Positions 19,511-31,759 are shown, counted from the first letter of the stretch. The stretch is DNA of 64,000 nucleotides from Cordilura impudica (GCA_963682025.1 OY821519.1:13397168-13461167); one strand, 5' to 3'. The notes: generated by a model from the sequence alone, not told the origin. Translations and numbers: made by a program.

Positions 19511-20451
19511 CTAACAGATTCCAGCGCTCGAAATTCGAGTGCAAATTCTAGGAAATTTAATTTTTTCATTTAATAAAGACACTAACCCAGCGATCTCACA
19601 TCACACTGAAAGTTCGAAAAACTCAATACACTCACATTTTTTTACTAATACACACACATTTTCCGCAGTGGTCACACTAATGGCACAAAATTTTTCGTGC
19701 GAGTAGTGGCAGACACTAACGATGATTAATGTTACCCTGTTATAAATTTAATGCAAATTTACTGGATTCTGTAAAATTGTAATTAAAGTTTTAACTTGTT
19801 AAATCTATTATAATGATTTATTTTTTGAAATGCGCATACAAAAACGCAAGTTTGTTAATTATAGAGCATAAATATTATTAACTATTATTAAAATAATACT
19901 AATAATAATAAATGTAAACATTTTCCCTCAAACATGTGCCTGTATAATAAACTCGGTAACTCTACTTAAAATAAAATAAGAGAGAGAAGTATACAAATTT
20001 TTTCAAGTTTACGCTTCGACAACATTTTAAAAATGAGATTGCAGTCAGATGTTTGAGCATAAAATTTAATGGCGATGGATTAGACTAATTCGAACAATTT
20101 TTCGTTGATAATACGTACACAACGATTTTACAATTTCAGTGTGATGTGAGATTGGGGGGTAAAGGTATGCTTCACAGTTCAACTCATTTTAATTGATGAA
20201 AATAAACTCAACACATTAACACAAACACATTAACAAATTTAACAATTTAACAAACACACACATAGCATTATATAACAACACTTTAAATGATCATAACTCC
20301 AAAAAAATGTTCCAGACGATGAAAATTTGTAAATCTGGAAAACAGCTAAAAAGAAGTACCTTTAAAATGATAAACATTTTGTCAAAATCGGGGTAAAACT
20401 GTGAAACTTATATCGGTCACAAGAAATCGCCTTGCTTATTAATATTATAGA
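19511..20451 (-). mobile_element. Helitron H4, interrupted by a MITE
   Basis: The 3' end (19511-19582) has CGCTCGAAATTCGAGTGC and a decayed CTAA terminus. The 5' end (20163-20451) finishes, on the minus strand, TCTATAATATTAATAAGC. The middle is split by the element at 19586-20159. It is about 365 bp without the insertion. Confidence 0.8.
19586..20159. mobile_element. Harbinger-like MITE M1, 574 bp
   Basis: The terminal inverted repeats share ATCTCACATCACACTGAAA preceded by C-rich tips. TAA is duplicated at 19583-19585 and 20160-20162. Removing one TAA restores the Helitron sequence CTAAAGGTATGC. An inverted copy (M2) lies at 29205-29780. No transposase is present. Confidence 0.85.
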
Positions 20452-20778
20452 TACTTAGTATGCAGTTAAAAAGTAATTGAAGCGTGTCTTGTACAACTGC
20501 ATGACAATATGGGTAATCAAAAGAGCTCAATCCTTTCGCCAAACTAGTCGCTTACATTTTAAAATGCAGGGTGCACCTTGCGCTGCAGGCGAAAAATTTT
20601 AACAAACTTTTTTCCATTAATTAATGTATTATGAAATTATAGGTCTGTAGCACAAAAGTGCTAGATATTAGAAGTTAGGTGTACCTTGCGCCGCATGCGC
20701 GATTTTTTGTTAAAATTTTTCATAAGGGAATAGATGCAGGCTGTTCTTAACTTGTAACTTTTTTCATTAATTGCAAAA
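20452..20778. other. AT-rich DNA with short GC islands
   Basis: Two related phrases, GGTGCACCTTGCGCTGCAGGCG (split here as GGTGCACCTTGCGC / TGCAGGCG, near 20570) and GGTGTACCTTGCGCCGCATG (near 20680), show a small internal repeat. It resembles the GCGCCGCAGGCGAAAAATTT sequence in the MULE body at 21.6 kb. Confidence 0.5.
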
Positions 20779-21024
20779 AGGCGGTAGGAAATATCGCCCA
20801 AAGAAAAATCGCACAAAAAAAAAAAAAATCAAAAATCGCCCAAATGAAATATTGCACAAAAAATTGAAAAATCACCCAAAAATAAAAATACGAAATTTCG
20901 CCAAAAAAAAAAAAAAATGAAAAACAACCCAAAAAAGAAACGAATAATCACCCAAATATGAAAAACGATTTTTTGCCCAAAATAAAAGAAAAATCACCCA
21001 AATTATGAAAAATGTTCTTAATTT

Positions 21025-21186
21025 TCAAATGTAAACATCCATTGCTTCTTCAGCAGTTGCGCGACAGTATGGACAGAAGTACTGGTTAAAGCCTTCAGCC
21101 AAACTTTTTGCCTGCAATTTAAGTACGCACTCATTACAGTATTTCAAATGACGGCAAGGCAACAATATTGTATTGGGAGATTGCGC
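21025..21186 (-). pseudogene. RING-finger C-terminal frame attached to the MULE
   Basis: A 53-codon frame contains NTILLPCRHLKYCNECVLKL and then QYFCPYCRATAEE, ending in VYI and a stop. The pattern C-x-H-x3-C-x2-C followed by C-P-x-C is the second half of a RING-HC finger, as in IAP-type proteins. The first CxxC pair is missing because the upstream frame closes at a TAG. The MULE fragment lies just upstream in another frame, with its stop inside this one. The matching frame in composite A (41347-41508) has the same length but a Cys-to-Gly change. Whether the RING is part of the MULE protein or a captured host exon is unknown. Confidence 0.6.
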
Positions 21187-21404
21187 CTAATTGCTTGGTA
21201 GAAATGAAACCAGCAACCGTAGTGTTTTGCGTTATAAATTTTTTTTTTTAAAGGACTTTGCAATGCAGTTTCAAAGTCGGTCATGAAACTGTATACCTCC
21301 AAATTAAATATATTATTATTTATGTAATTGAATAGATGGTCGTAACACTTTTTGGTGTTTTTATTCATTAAAACAAATATGAAATATCTGTTGGGAAAAA
21401 ACAA
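21144..21404 (-). pseudogene. MULE transposase fragment
   Basis: The 86-codon frame has KKCYDHLFNYI, then FMTDFETALQS, then HYGCWFHFYQAIRRN. This order matches the MULE transposase core: K-x(3)-Y-x(3)-F, the catalytic TDFE aspartate, and the conserved G-C-x-F-H-F-x-Q-A block. The N-terminal zinc finger, first catalytic Asp and final Glu are absent, so it is a fragment. Confidence 0.75.
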
Positions 21405-21672
21405 TTAGCGTTTTTAAAGTTATTTGTAGGATATATTGATTCATTTTGTTTCTATTGTGGAGAATGAAAATCGCGCGAATTTTTGTCAAAATTTTATACT
21501 TTTACTTTTTTTTTTTACAAAAATCGCGTGATTTTTTTTTTTTAATTTTTCCTTTTTAGTTTCTGTTTTTAAATTTCTTTATGCGCTTTTTCTCCGAAAA
21601 ATTTTAAATATTGTCCAAAGCGCCGCAGGCGAAAAATTTTAATAAAAATCGCGCGATTTTTGTTAACACTTT

Positions 21673-22462
21673 TATACCCTATACCACAATGTGGTTTGGG
21701 TATAAGGACTTTGTGCTGCTGTTTGTAACAACCAAAAATATTTGACCACATCCATCTTTAATTATACCGATCGAATCAGAATCACTATCTGATTCGATTT
21801 AGCGATGTCCGTCCGTCCGTCTGTGTGTCCATGTAAAGCTTGTAATCAAAGTGCAGGTCGCCAATATGAATATATTTGGATGAAATTTGGTATTTAAGCT
21901 TTTATCGACCATAGGATGAACGCTATTGAAATTGGTGAGAATCGGTCCATGTTCAGACCTAGCCCCCATACAAATGACCCCTATGAAATCGACATAAATT
22001 GCCATAAGATCCAAATTATCATGCAAATCTTAGTCAAATTGGGTTTGTGTGTATATATTACATCCATTAATTAGTAGTCCAAAAGTTATCCCTATTGGAC
22101 AACTCTTAGTCATAGGCCCCATATAGAGCTGCTTCCCGATCTTCACTTAAATCTTTTAAAAAACACAAATATTGCACTGATTCTTCTCAGATTTTGTTTG
22201 TATATATTTTTGCAAAATACCAGAGATTTTACCAAACATGGTCAGGATCGGTCCATTTTTGGGCCTAGTCCCCATATAGATATAGCATCCGATATGAACT
22301 TCTTCATATCTGCAGCCGAAAAAATTAATAAAAATCCCACTCAAATTTGGTTTATGCTTATTTTCTATATTCAGTTAGTTGGGCCTGAGAGATAGGGTGT
22401 CTAAACGCATGGTATAGGGTATCTTATAGTCGGTCTAGACTGACTATAATTTTCTTACTTGT
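21673..22462 (-). mobile_element. D1 repeat, full length, inserted in MULE composite B
   Basis: It is about 790 bp. The TATACCC/GGGTATA hairpin is at the left and the damaged end palindrome (GTCGGTCTAGACTGACTATA) at the right. MULE-body sequence (TTTATGCGCTT, CCCCGAAAAATT) resumes on the right side. Confidence 0.88.
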
Positions 22463-22560
22463 TAATTTTTAGTTTTTGTTTTTAAATTAATTTATGCGCT
22501 TGTTCCCCGAAAAATTTTTAATTTTGTACAAAATTCGCGCGATTTTTTTTTACAAATTTT
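22463..22560 (-). repeat. MULE composite B body between two D1 copies
   Basis: AATTTATGCGCTTGTTCCCC and ATTCGCGCGATTTTTTTTT repeat the sequence at 21545-21670. The stretch is therefore either a duplicated segment or a second copy. Confidence 0.55.
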
Positions 22561-23303
22561 TATACCCTATACCACTATGTGGTTTGGGTATAATGACCTT
22601 GTGCTGCTGTTTGTAACAACCAAAAATATTTGACCTAGACCCATCTTTAATTATACCGATCGAATCAGAATCACTTTCTGAGTTGATTTAACAATGTCCG
22701 TCCGTCCGTCCGTCCGTCCGTCTGTGTGTCCATGTAAACCTTGTAATCAAACTGCAGGTCGCAAATATGAATATATTTTGATGAAATTTGGTATATAAGC
22801 CTTTTTCGGCCATGGGATGAGCGCTATTGAAAATGGTGAGAATCGGTCCATGTTCAGACCTAGCCCCCATACAAATTACCCCTATGAAATCGACATAAAT
22901 TGTCATAAGATCCAAATTGTCATATAGATCTTACTCAAATTGGGTTTGTATGCATTCATTACATCCATTAATGAGTAGTCCAAAAATGATCCCTTTGGCC
23001 CCATATAGAGCTGCTTCCCGATTTTCACTTAAATCTATTAAAAGCAAAAATATTGCACTGATTCTTCTCAAATTTTGTTTGTATATATTTTTGCAAAATA
23101 CAAGAGACTTTACCAAACATGATCAGGATCGGTCCATATAGATATAGCATCCGATATGAACTTTTTCATATCTGCAGCCAAAAAAATTAATAAAAATCCC
23201 ACTCAAATTTGGTTTTTGCTTATTTTCTATGTCCAGTTAGTTGGGCCTAAGAGATAGCGTTTCTAAACGCATGGTATAGGGTATCGTATAGTCGGTCTAG
23301 ACC
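22561..23303 (-). mobile_element. D1 repeat, truncated in the end palindrome
   Basis: It starts at the TATACCC hairpin, has five CCGT-type tetranucleotides near 22700, and stops after GTCGGTCTAGACC. There it joins ATATATTTGGGCC of the MULE-like terminal repeats. Confidence 0.86.
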
Positions 23304-24580
23304 ATATATTTGGGCCATTTTTGATATTTTTGAGCAACATTATACGATTTTTTTTTTTTTTTTGGGGCACTTTTCAAATTTTTTGGGAAAAATTGCATAT
23401 GTTTTTGGGCGATTTTTCATTTTTTTGGGTCATTTTTCATTGGGCGATATTTCCTAGAGCCTTTCTGTGGTTTCTGTTTTAACGTATTTTTATTTTGCCT
23501 ATTTTTTTATTCGCGATTTTCGGTATGGCGATGTTTGAATTTGGTGATTTTTATTTGTTGCGATTTTTATTCGCGATTTTCGGTTCTGACAATTTTTGTT
23601 TTTAGCGATTTTTGTTACTTGCGATTTTCGGTATTGGCGATTTTTGAATTTGACGATTTTTGTTTTTTTTTCGTAATCTTTGATTTTTAGTGATTTTGGA
23701 TTTTGGCGATTGTTGGTATTCGCGATTTTCATTTTTTGGTGATTTTTCGTAATGAATTTTGAGCGAATTTTCATATGAAAATATTGATTAAGTTTTAATT
23801 TTTTTTTTAAATTTTTCATATATTTGGGCCATTTTTGATATTTTTGAGCAACATTATACGATTTTTTTTTTTTTTGGGGCACTTTTCAAATTTTTTGGGA
23901 AATATTTCATATTTTTTTGGGCGATTTTTCATTTTTTTTTTTGGCGATTTTTCTTTGGGCGATATTTCTTACCGCCTGCTAAAACTTCAATAAACATACC
24001 TGTCACAAACTCGTTTGTATGCTGAGCGAATACAACTTCACACGTTGGTTTGACCGAACGTAATGAATTGCATTAACGAAAAAACGCATAATTTTAATTG
24101 ACTTTTGAGCGAATTTTCATATGAAAATATTGATTAAGTTTTAATTTTTTTTTTAAATTTTTCATATATTTGGGCCATTTTTGATATTTTTGAGCAACAT
24201 TATACGATTTTTTTTTTTTTTTTGGCGCACTTTTCAAATTTTTTGGGAAATATTTCATATTTTTTTTTGCGTTTTTTCATTTTTTTGGGTTATTTTTCAT
24301 TGGGCGATATTTCCTATTTTTTATTCGCGATTTTCGGTAAGGCGATGTTTGATTTTGGTGATTTTTATTTGTTGGGATTTTTATTCGCGATTTTCGATTC
24401 TGACAATTTTTGTTTTTGGCGAACTTTGTTACTTGCGATTTTCAGTTTTGGCGATTTTTGACCTTGACGATTTTTGTTTTTTTTTCATAATTTTTTATTT
24501 TTAGTGCTTTTAGATTTTGGCGATCGTTGGTATTCGCGGTTTTCAGTTTTTGGCGATTTTTGATTTTGGTGATTCTGCCC
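23304..24580 (+). repeat. MULE-type terminal repeat cluster with GGCGATTTTT minisatellites
   Basis: Three copies of a block (ATATATTTGGGCCATTTTTG, ATTATACGATTTTTT, GGGCGATATTTCC) start near 23304, 23818 and 24168. Two are followed by TTCGCGATTTTCGG / TTTTGGCGATTTTTGA minisatellites. A non-repetitive insert at 23990-24150 (CCTGTCACAAACTCGTTTGT, GAACGTAATGAATTGCATTA) is found inverted at 40215-40385. Confidence 0.7.
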
Positions 24581-25038
24581 GTATTTTCCATGACTACTCA
24601 CATTGGTAATTATTGTACTTGTGGAAAGTTTCAAGATTTTCATTTTCATAATACTTCACTTTTTTTTTGTATAAGAGGTATCACGCCCCTTGGTGCGATA
24701 TCGCCCATTTTTTGTCCAACTACTCGCATTAATAACTCATGAACTCTGACAAAGTTCCAAGGCTTTATCTAATATAATACTCCAGTTATATGACATTGTA
24801 TATTTATTTTGTATGGGGCCACCACGCCCACTGATCTCATCTTGTCAATCTTTTTCCGAGTGCTAACGTTGATAACTTTTGAACTCACAGTAAGTCCCAA
24901 GACTTTATCTGGAAGGTGCCACGCCCACTTGAAAAATCCAAAAGCAAAAATAGCCGGTCCAGTCGTGTAGACTCCTATAAAGCACAAATAAACGTACAAA
25001 CGTACAAATTAACGTACAAACATATATAACTCCATTTT
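24581..25038. repeat. Dispersed repeat with 'CACGCCC' phrases
   Basis: GGGGCCACCACGCCCAC, GGTGCCACGCCCACTTG and repeated ACGTACAAA phrases resemble the non-coding repeat style at 52.7-53.4 kb (GGGCGGACCACACCCC). No coding domain was recognised. Confidence 0.45.
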
Positions 25039-25824
25039 TATACCCTATACCACTATGTGGTTTGGGTATAATGACTTTGTGCTGCTGTTTGTAACTACCA
25101 AACATATTTGACCTAGACCCATCTTTTATTATACCGATCGAATCAGAATCACTAGCTGATTCGATTTAACGATGTCCGTCCGTCTGTGTGTCCATGTAAA
25201 GCTTGTAATCAAACTGCAGGTCGCAAATATGAATGTATTTAGATGAAATTTGGTATGTAAGCTTTCGTCGGCCATAGGATGAACGCTATTGAAATTGGTG
25301 AGAATCGGTCTATGTTCAGACCTAGCCCCCATACAAATGACCCCTATGAATTCAACATAAATTGCCATAAGATCCAAATTATCATATATATCTTAGTCAA
25401 ATTGGGTTTGTATGTATTTATTACATCCATTAATCAGTAGTCCGAAAATGATTCCTATTGGACAGCTCTTAGTCATAGGCCCCATATAGAGCTGATTCCC
25501 GATCTTCACTTAAATCTATTAAAAAACAAAAATATTGCACTGATTCTTCTCAGATTTTGTTTGTATATATTTTTGCAAAATACAAGAGACTTTACCAAAC
25601 ATGGTCAGGATCGGTCCATTTTAGGGCCTAGTCCCCATATAGATATAGCATGCGATATGAACTTTTTCATGTCTGCAGCCAAAAAAATTAATAAAAATCC
25701 CACTCAAATTTGGTTTATGTTTATTTTCTATATCCAGTTAGTTGGGACTGAGAGATAGCGCCTCTAAACGCATAGTATAGGGTATCATATAGTCGGTCTA
25801 GACCGACTATAATTTTCTTACTTA
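25039..25824 (-). mobile_element. D1 repeat, full length
   Basis: It has all family landmarks: left hairpin with ACCACTATGTGGT, two CCGT tetranucleotides, and the right end palindrome GTCGGTCTAGACCGAC followed by TATAATTTTCTTACTT. Confidence 0.9.
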
Positions 25825-25944
25825 TTATATATAAGATAAATGAAAACAAAATTCAAAATTCAGTTGGATTAACATTTTTATTAAAACTTTTGTTTCTATT
25901 TACAAGAGACTTTTCTAGTGGTAACCGAGTTCCATCCAATTCTA

Positions 25945-26067
25945 TTTCTGTGTGTATCAAATTTCGTTAAAATATATTCATATTTGCGAATTGTAGTTTG
26001 AATACAAAGTTTATATGGACACATAAACGGACGGACGAATGTCCTATACATGGTATAGGGTATAAAA
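25945..26067 (+). mobile_element. D1 repeat 3' fragment
   Basis: ATATTCATATTTGCGA, GGACACATAAACGGACGGAC and GGTATAGGGTATA are the last part of D1. The hairpin is partly deleted. Confidence 0.65.
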
Positions 26068-27590
26068 TGTTTTTTGGAGGTATAAATCTACAGGCCTAGT
26101 ACTTTCACCCAGACTTGGAATTTCTCACTCCCCAATGTTATTATAGAGAAATTGAAACTGCAAAAGCCCCCCAGTTTATATGGCCATTAACACGAGCTGC
26201 TCATAATTCGGAGGCAAAAAAATGTTGTTGTTACTCAATTAATAAAAAAACGAGAGAATTTTTCTTTCCAATACAGGAAACATATAAACAAATAATTAAT
26301 TAAACTTTAGTCTTTCTTACTTAAAAAATATTCAATACAAAATAGTAAGAAAAAAAATCAACAACTTTTCAAAATATTCAAAAAAAATTTTTTTTAAATT
26401 TTTTTAGATGTTGCTATTATAATAAATTGGAGATAATTAAAATTAACATATTTCTTCAAATTTCTTGTTATATTGTTGTTTTGTTTATTCAAATTACAAA
26501 ATGATATTTTGTTTTATAAATTTTTTTATAATTTATATTAAAATTATTGTCATGCAATTCAAGTTGATTGATTTACTGAGTTTAAGCGATTTTTTTAAAA
26601 CACGTGTTTGCTATCAGTATTTTCTGTAGTACTCGTGTTTCCGTTAATGAATTAATTTTTGTATTTTCATTTAATTATGGACTTAAACATTTGAGTAGTA
26701 TTTATAAATAAACATTGACAGCCATTGACCCAGAATTGCAAAAAAAAAAAAAAAAAAAAACAAAGAACAGAGAACAAAAAGCAAAAATAAATTGAAAAGT
26801 AAAGTCAAATTTATTATTGAAAATAACAGTTTTTTTTTTGTTTAAAATTACTTTGATCTTGGGCAGTTATTTTTATGGAAACTAAAGTAAAAGTTAAACT
26901 TAGATTAATGGCATATACATAGTGGTGAAAAAAAGCCATACAACTAACTTAGTGCATTAGTAAGATCAAAATAGATTATACGACAAAAATCATAATTACT
27001 TAGAGAATGCTCCATAGAAAGACAGACGATTTGAATAAAACAACGATTTGGATACAGCAAACAATTTGTATGAAATTATTTAGCATAATGATTTTTTAGC
27101 ACATTATCTTTAATTAGTTACTAAATGATTTGACAATAATTTTTTTTTTTTTTCAATGAATTAAAATTTTTAAAATCAACATATGAAAATAAATAAATAC
27201 TTCTAGCTGTATGTTTAACTAATTTCAAAAATTTTGTTTAGAAAAATTATGGCAAAAAAAAAATGTTTAACATTGTTGCAATCTATAAATTTGTTATAGC
27301 AATCTCATGGTTTTTACTATTACTTAACTTTATTTTTATTTATGTTTGTCTACGTACATATAAAACAAATAAATATTAGCAAAAAAAAAAAAAAAATAGA
27401 AAAAATCAGAAAATAATAACAGCTCCAGCTGGTAAAACAACGAAAAATAATCAGTAGTATCTAACCTAAAGTGGTAGCCATGTAGTTATATAGACAATAG
27501 ACCTCTTGTAACTACATAATAAAAGGTCACTAGAGGTCATAATTATTGTATTATTTATTGTGTAGGAATATTTGATAACAACAAATTAAC
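26068..27590. other. AT-rich unique DNA, no gene seen
   Basis: A 62-codon plus-strand frame at 26115-26303 contains KAPQFIWPLTRAAHNSEAKK. I do not recognise it, and nothing around it supports a gene. The rest is homopolymer-rich. Confidence 0.4.
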
Positions 27591-27593
27591 AAA

Positions 27594-27760
27594 AAAACAA
27601 GTAAGAGTGTTAAATTCGGCTGTGCCGAATCTTTGATACCCTCCACCTCGGTTTGAGTCTTGATAATAAATGTAAATGAAAAAGTAAACAATTTGTTAAA
27701 CTTAATACCAAATTATTTCAGCAAATTCTTTGGGTTGGTTTTCTTCTTTTCTATTATTTC
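27594..27760 (+). mobile_element. D2 repeat 5' block
   Basis: AACAAGTAAGAGTGTTAAAT is followed by the small palindrome TTCGGCTGTGCCGAA and then GATACCCTCCACC. The 5' block of D2 is present here without its 3' part. Confidence 0.65.
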
Positions 27761-29204
27761 GGATTTATTTCGGTGTTTGCTTTTTGGTCATCGTGGTTGC
27801 TGATCGGCATGCATTTTGGTTATATACCTATATGCATGCGTTTCCGGTTATATGACATAACTTCTCGTTTAATTTAGTTTTTGCTAATTAAATAGCTCGC
27901 CCTAACCTCCATTGCAAAGGTAATGGTTGTGTAGAGTGGCTATATGCATTAAATCGTGCTAATTGGAGATGGCTGTATAGTTTCTTTTAACTGGCCAAAT
28001 ATTTCTTCATTGTGGCCATATAGGTCGGATGGAGTAACAAAATAATAACCAAAAAAAAAAGCTCTCTCAACTTTTTTTTAAAATATTGCCATATTTTGAA
28101 AACATAGAGAATAAATTTATAATAATAAATAATCAAATTAGGGATGAAAAACGCAAAAAACGAAAAGTCCCAAACATTTTAAATAAAATAATTTAATGTT
28201 ATCTTTATTTTCTGAAAAACTTCAAATTTTCATCCAAAAAAAATTGTGAAAATTTATATATAAAAAATAACATTCTCATAAAATTACGTTTACTTATGTA
28301 ACAATTTTTATGTTAGCAATTCTTAAATATCATTTGAGGTTTTCTTAAATTCATTGAATTTAAATTAATATCGACAAATCTGTTTTTCTATTTATTTAAA
28401 TTGTAAAGGAGTGGCATCTCTGTCAAAATAAGCGAAAAACACAAAGAATAGAAAAAAACAAATTACTTCGTGTTTGACAAGATGATTTTATGTTTATGTT
28501 TAATATCTTTATTTTTTTTATTAATATTTCTGTTTATTTATTTGAAAATGAAATAATGAATTGAATATGCTATTTAATTTTTTTATTTATATAAAAAAGT
28601 TTTTTAATTAAAGCAAAATATTTTCACTATTTCATGATTTTTATTTATGTATGACGACATTTCAACCTAAAAATTTAAGTTTTTATCGATTGGATAAACA
28701 ACACAAAAATGGTTGTCGTTTAGATAACAACAACAGCTGACTTTAACAATAGCGAATATCGTTTCAAAATTTTACTGATAATTTTGCAATTTTCTTTTTT
28801 TTTACAATTCGACTATCGTTAAAAGAAGTTACTGAATCGCGGTACTGAAAAGTTATTAATATCTCCTGAATGGCAATATTTTTTTTAAATGTAAACATTT
28901 TTATATGTAAAGATATTTCTAAATTTAAAATTATTATTTCCGACGTTTTGATATGATTTTCTGAAACTCAATTAATATTTTCTAATTTATAATTGGAAAT
29001 TTTATTTTCAGTTTAAAAAGTGAAATTTTGTATTTATGCTTTATTAATTATAAACAATTTTTAAAAATTAGATGTAATCGCAATCAGATATTTTATAGGT
29101 AAAGCAGAATAATAATTCTATATAACTATGTAGAACTGTTTTGTAAGCAAAAAACTCATTGACGAACTCGGTAACTCTATTTTGTAAAGACAACAAAAAG
29201 TTAA
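27761..29204. other. AT-rich unique DNA, no gene seen
   Basis: The phrase GTGTTTGCTTTTTGGTC near 27772 recurs near 30454. A TATCGATT site and an ACAACAACAGCTGAC phrase occur at 28685-28742, but no gene follows. Confidence 0.4.
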
Positions 29205-29780
29205 CCCCCCAATCTCACATCACACTGAAATTGTAAAATCGTTGTGTACGTATTATCAACGAAAAATTGTTCGAATTAGTCGAATCCATCGCCATTAAAT
29301 TTTATGCTCAAACATCTGACTGCAATCTCATTTTTAAAATGTTGTCGAAGCGTAAACTTGAAAAAATTTGTATACTTCTCTCTCTTATTTTATTTTAAGT
29401 AGAGTTACCAAGTTTATTATACAGGCACATGTTTGAGGGAAAATGTTTACATTTATTATTATTAGTATTATTTTAATAATAGTTAATAATATTTATGCTC
29501 TATAATTAACAAACTTGCGTTTTTGTATGCGCATTTCAAAAAATAAATCATTATAATAGATTTAACTAGTTAAAACTTTAATTACAATTTTACAGAATCC
29601 AGTAAATTTGCATTAAATTTATAACAGGGTAACATTAATCATCGTTAGTGCCTGTCACTATTCGCACGAAAAATTTGGTGCCATTAGTGTGACCACTGCG
29701 GAAAATGTGTGTGTATTAGTAAAAAAAAATGTGAGTGTATTGAGTTTTTCGAACTTGCAGTGTGATGTGAGATTGGTGGG
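29205..29780. mobile_element. Harbinger-like MITE M2, 576 bp
   Basis: It is an inverted copy of M1 (19586-20159). The left TIR is CCCCCCAATCTCACATCACA and the right TIR is TGTGATGTGAGATTGGTGGG. TAA is duplicated at 29202-29204 and 29781-29783. Confidence 0.88.
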
Positions 29781-29934
29781 TAATATGCCAAACTTATGTT
29801 CATATTTGTAAAAGAATAATGAAAAAACGTATGAAATAAAAGACCAGCCCGTGTATACTCTTAACATTGTTCTGTATGATATCTAGTTGAAAATATTAAC
29901 ATTCATGTTAAAATAGAAATAACTATTGCAAAGC

Positions 29935-30110
29935 TAATTAGAACAAACAAAAATTATGGCGGCATCTACTGTGGCATAGTCACGCTGAGCAAAATGAAGT
30001 GACACTCTGTTAATACAAAAGAAATGCATTTTCCCCACAACAAAATACTGCAGAATTTTATGTAAATAAAATAACCGATTTATTTCTAACATGCAGTTAC
30101 TATGAATATA
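29935..30110 (+). repeat. Diverged copy of the 275-bp repeat in the 4-kb duplication
   Basis: ATTATGGCGGCATCTACTGT, TAGTCACG, TGCATTTTCC and GCAGAATTTTATGTAAAT align with the tandem 275-bp units at 32851 and 33126. Confidence 0.5.
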
Positions 30111-30270
30111 CATACATACATATATATAATATATGTACATTATTTGTATTATTTAATATGTGTATGTATGTATATTTAAATATTACACACAAAAAATACA
30201 ACATCAAACGTTATTTTTGTGTTTTTCTCTTTAAATAAATTAATACATAAATTTTTTGCTAAATTTACAT

Positions 30271-30898
30271 TTGGGCAATTCACAACAGGTGTTGTATATT
30301 GTATGTTGTATTGAAATACACAATACAATCATTTGTTGTGAACACTCAGTTGTATTTTCATATTGTAAAACGCTTTCTTTAGTAATTTTCGATCCAACGA
30401 GGAAAGATCGCTTCGTCGCTTCTGCTATTTTGTATAAGAGAAAACACTTGTCAGTGTTTGCTTTTTGGTCGTGAGATATACCCTGGAGTTTTAGTTACGT
30501 ACCTCTTGCATTTTAATTTATAATGAAAAAAAAAAAATGTTAAATGTTTTGGTTGGTACTGAAAGAGAAAAAACATACTAAAAATATAAACATTAATTTT
30601 TATATAAATAAACTTATCGATGTATTTGCGTTATTTGCATTATTTGCCATATTTTATTTTATAATTATTTATGCTGATAATATTCTATGTATTTGTTTTT
30701 TCTTTTTCATAAAAACTGGCATTCACTTGGAACTGATATGTTATGATACAATATACAACATTTACTAAACATAGCAAATGAAGTTGGATCGTGTATCAGA
30801 TTTTTCAGTGAAAATTATCAACAACAATTTTACACTATTGTAAAGTGATACACGATACAGGAGAAAAAACGATACATTACCCATTGTGAATTGCCCAA
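30271..30898. mobile_element. TIR element of unknown superfamily, 628 bp
   Basis: The ends TTGGGCAATTCACAA and TTGTGAATTGCCCAA are perfect 15-bp inverted repeats, and inner GTGTTGTATATTGTATG-like sequence is also mirrored. No target duplication is evident. A 74-codon internal frame is hydrophobic and A/T driven, so it is not called as a gene. Confidence 0.6.
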
Positions 30899-30950
30899 TT
30901 GTTTTTTTTATTAACAACTAGGTATTTTAGCATTATTTGCTTTAGATGTT

Positions 30951-31759
30951 GGTGAATTTTTACTCCCTTTATATTAACTCGTAGTGTCTGCTTGTCGAAA
31001 AAATTTTGGATCGATTTTAACCACTTTCCCGTGACCCAATCGATCTGAAATTTTGCAGGCAGGCTTGTGGCAATGACAGAAATGATCTAACATATTTTTT
31101 TAGTGATGCCAAAACAATGGAAACTTTAAAATTTTTCTACCAGAGTTGATAAAAAAAATGTACAAAGGGTTTGTTTTTGTTATATTATTACCATAACGAC
31201 CACAAAAACAACAAGTCCAGCTATGAAAACAATGCAACATTTAGAATAACAACAAGAACAATATAGAAATATCATGTTTTTCATTTTTTTTTACTTTTTC
31301 AGAGATTTCCCTGGACCTGTTCCACCGATTTTAATGATTTTTGAAGTAGAAATCTTTCCATGAATTTGGTGAATCATTCTCACTAAAAATGATCACTGTA
31401 GCTGCACTATTGAGGGCGTGATCGTGACAAGAACAACATAGAAAATTATTTTTTTTTCAAGACTTTTTTAGTTCTTCATTCAAATCTCGGGCCCTAATCG
31501 ACCGATTTGGACGATTTTAAATAGCAAACTTCTCAGGATGTTAGTGAATCATTTTTATGTCAACGAGTACCCTAGCTGCCGGATTGATGCCGTCATCGTG
31601 ATTTCCACAGACGGACAGACGGACATCGCTATATCAACTCCGGTTGTTATAAGGATCACAAATATATAAATTTTATGGGGTCCAAAATTTTTTTTCTAAT
31701 TATTACAAACGGAATGACAAACTTATATATACCCTCTGCACACTGGAGTGGAGGGTATA
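30951..31759 (+). mobile_element. D2-type repeat, copy A of the 4-kb tandem
   Basis: It runs from GGTGAATTTTTACTCCC to the terminal hairpin TATACCCTC...GAGGGTATA. It has GACGGACAGACGGAC near its 3' end. It differs from copies B and C in the first half (for example, it lacks the TTTACTGCC insertion) and matches B in the last quarter. Confidence 0.85.

Larger units (their letters stand above)
20779..21672 (-). mobile_element. MULE-like composite B (3' half)
   Basis: The terminus AGGCGGTAGGAAATATCGCC at 20779 is followed by internally repetitive CCCAAA/AAAATCACC units. The composite then carries the RING frame and the MULE transposase fragment. It is cut at 21672 by a D1 insertion. It is collinear, inverted, with composite A at 40388-41740. 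Confidence 0.75.
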
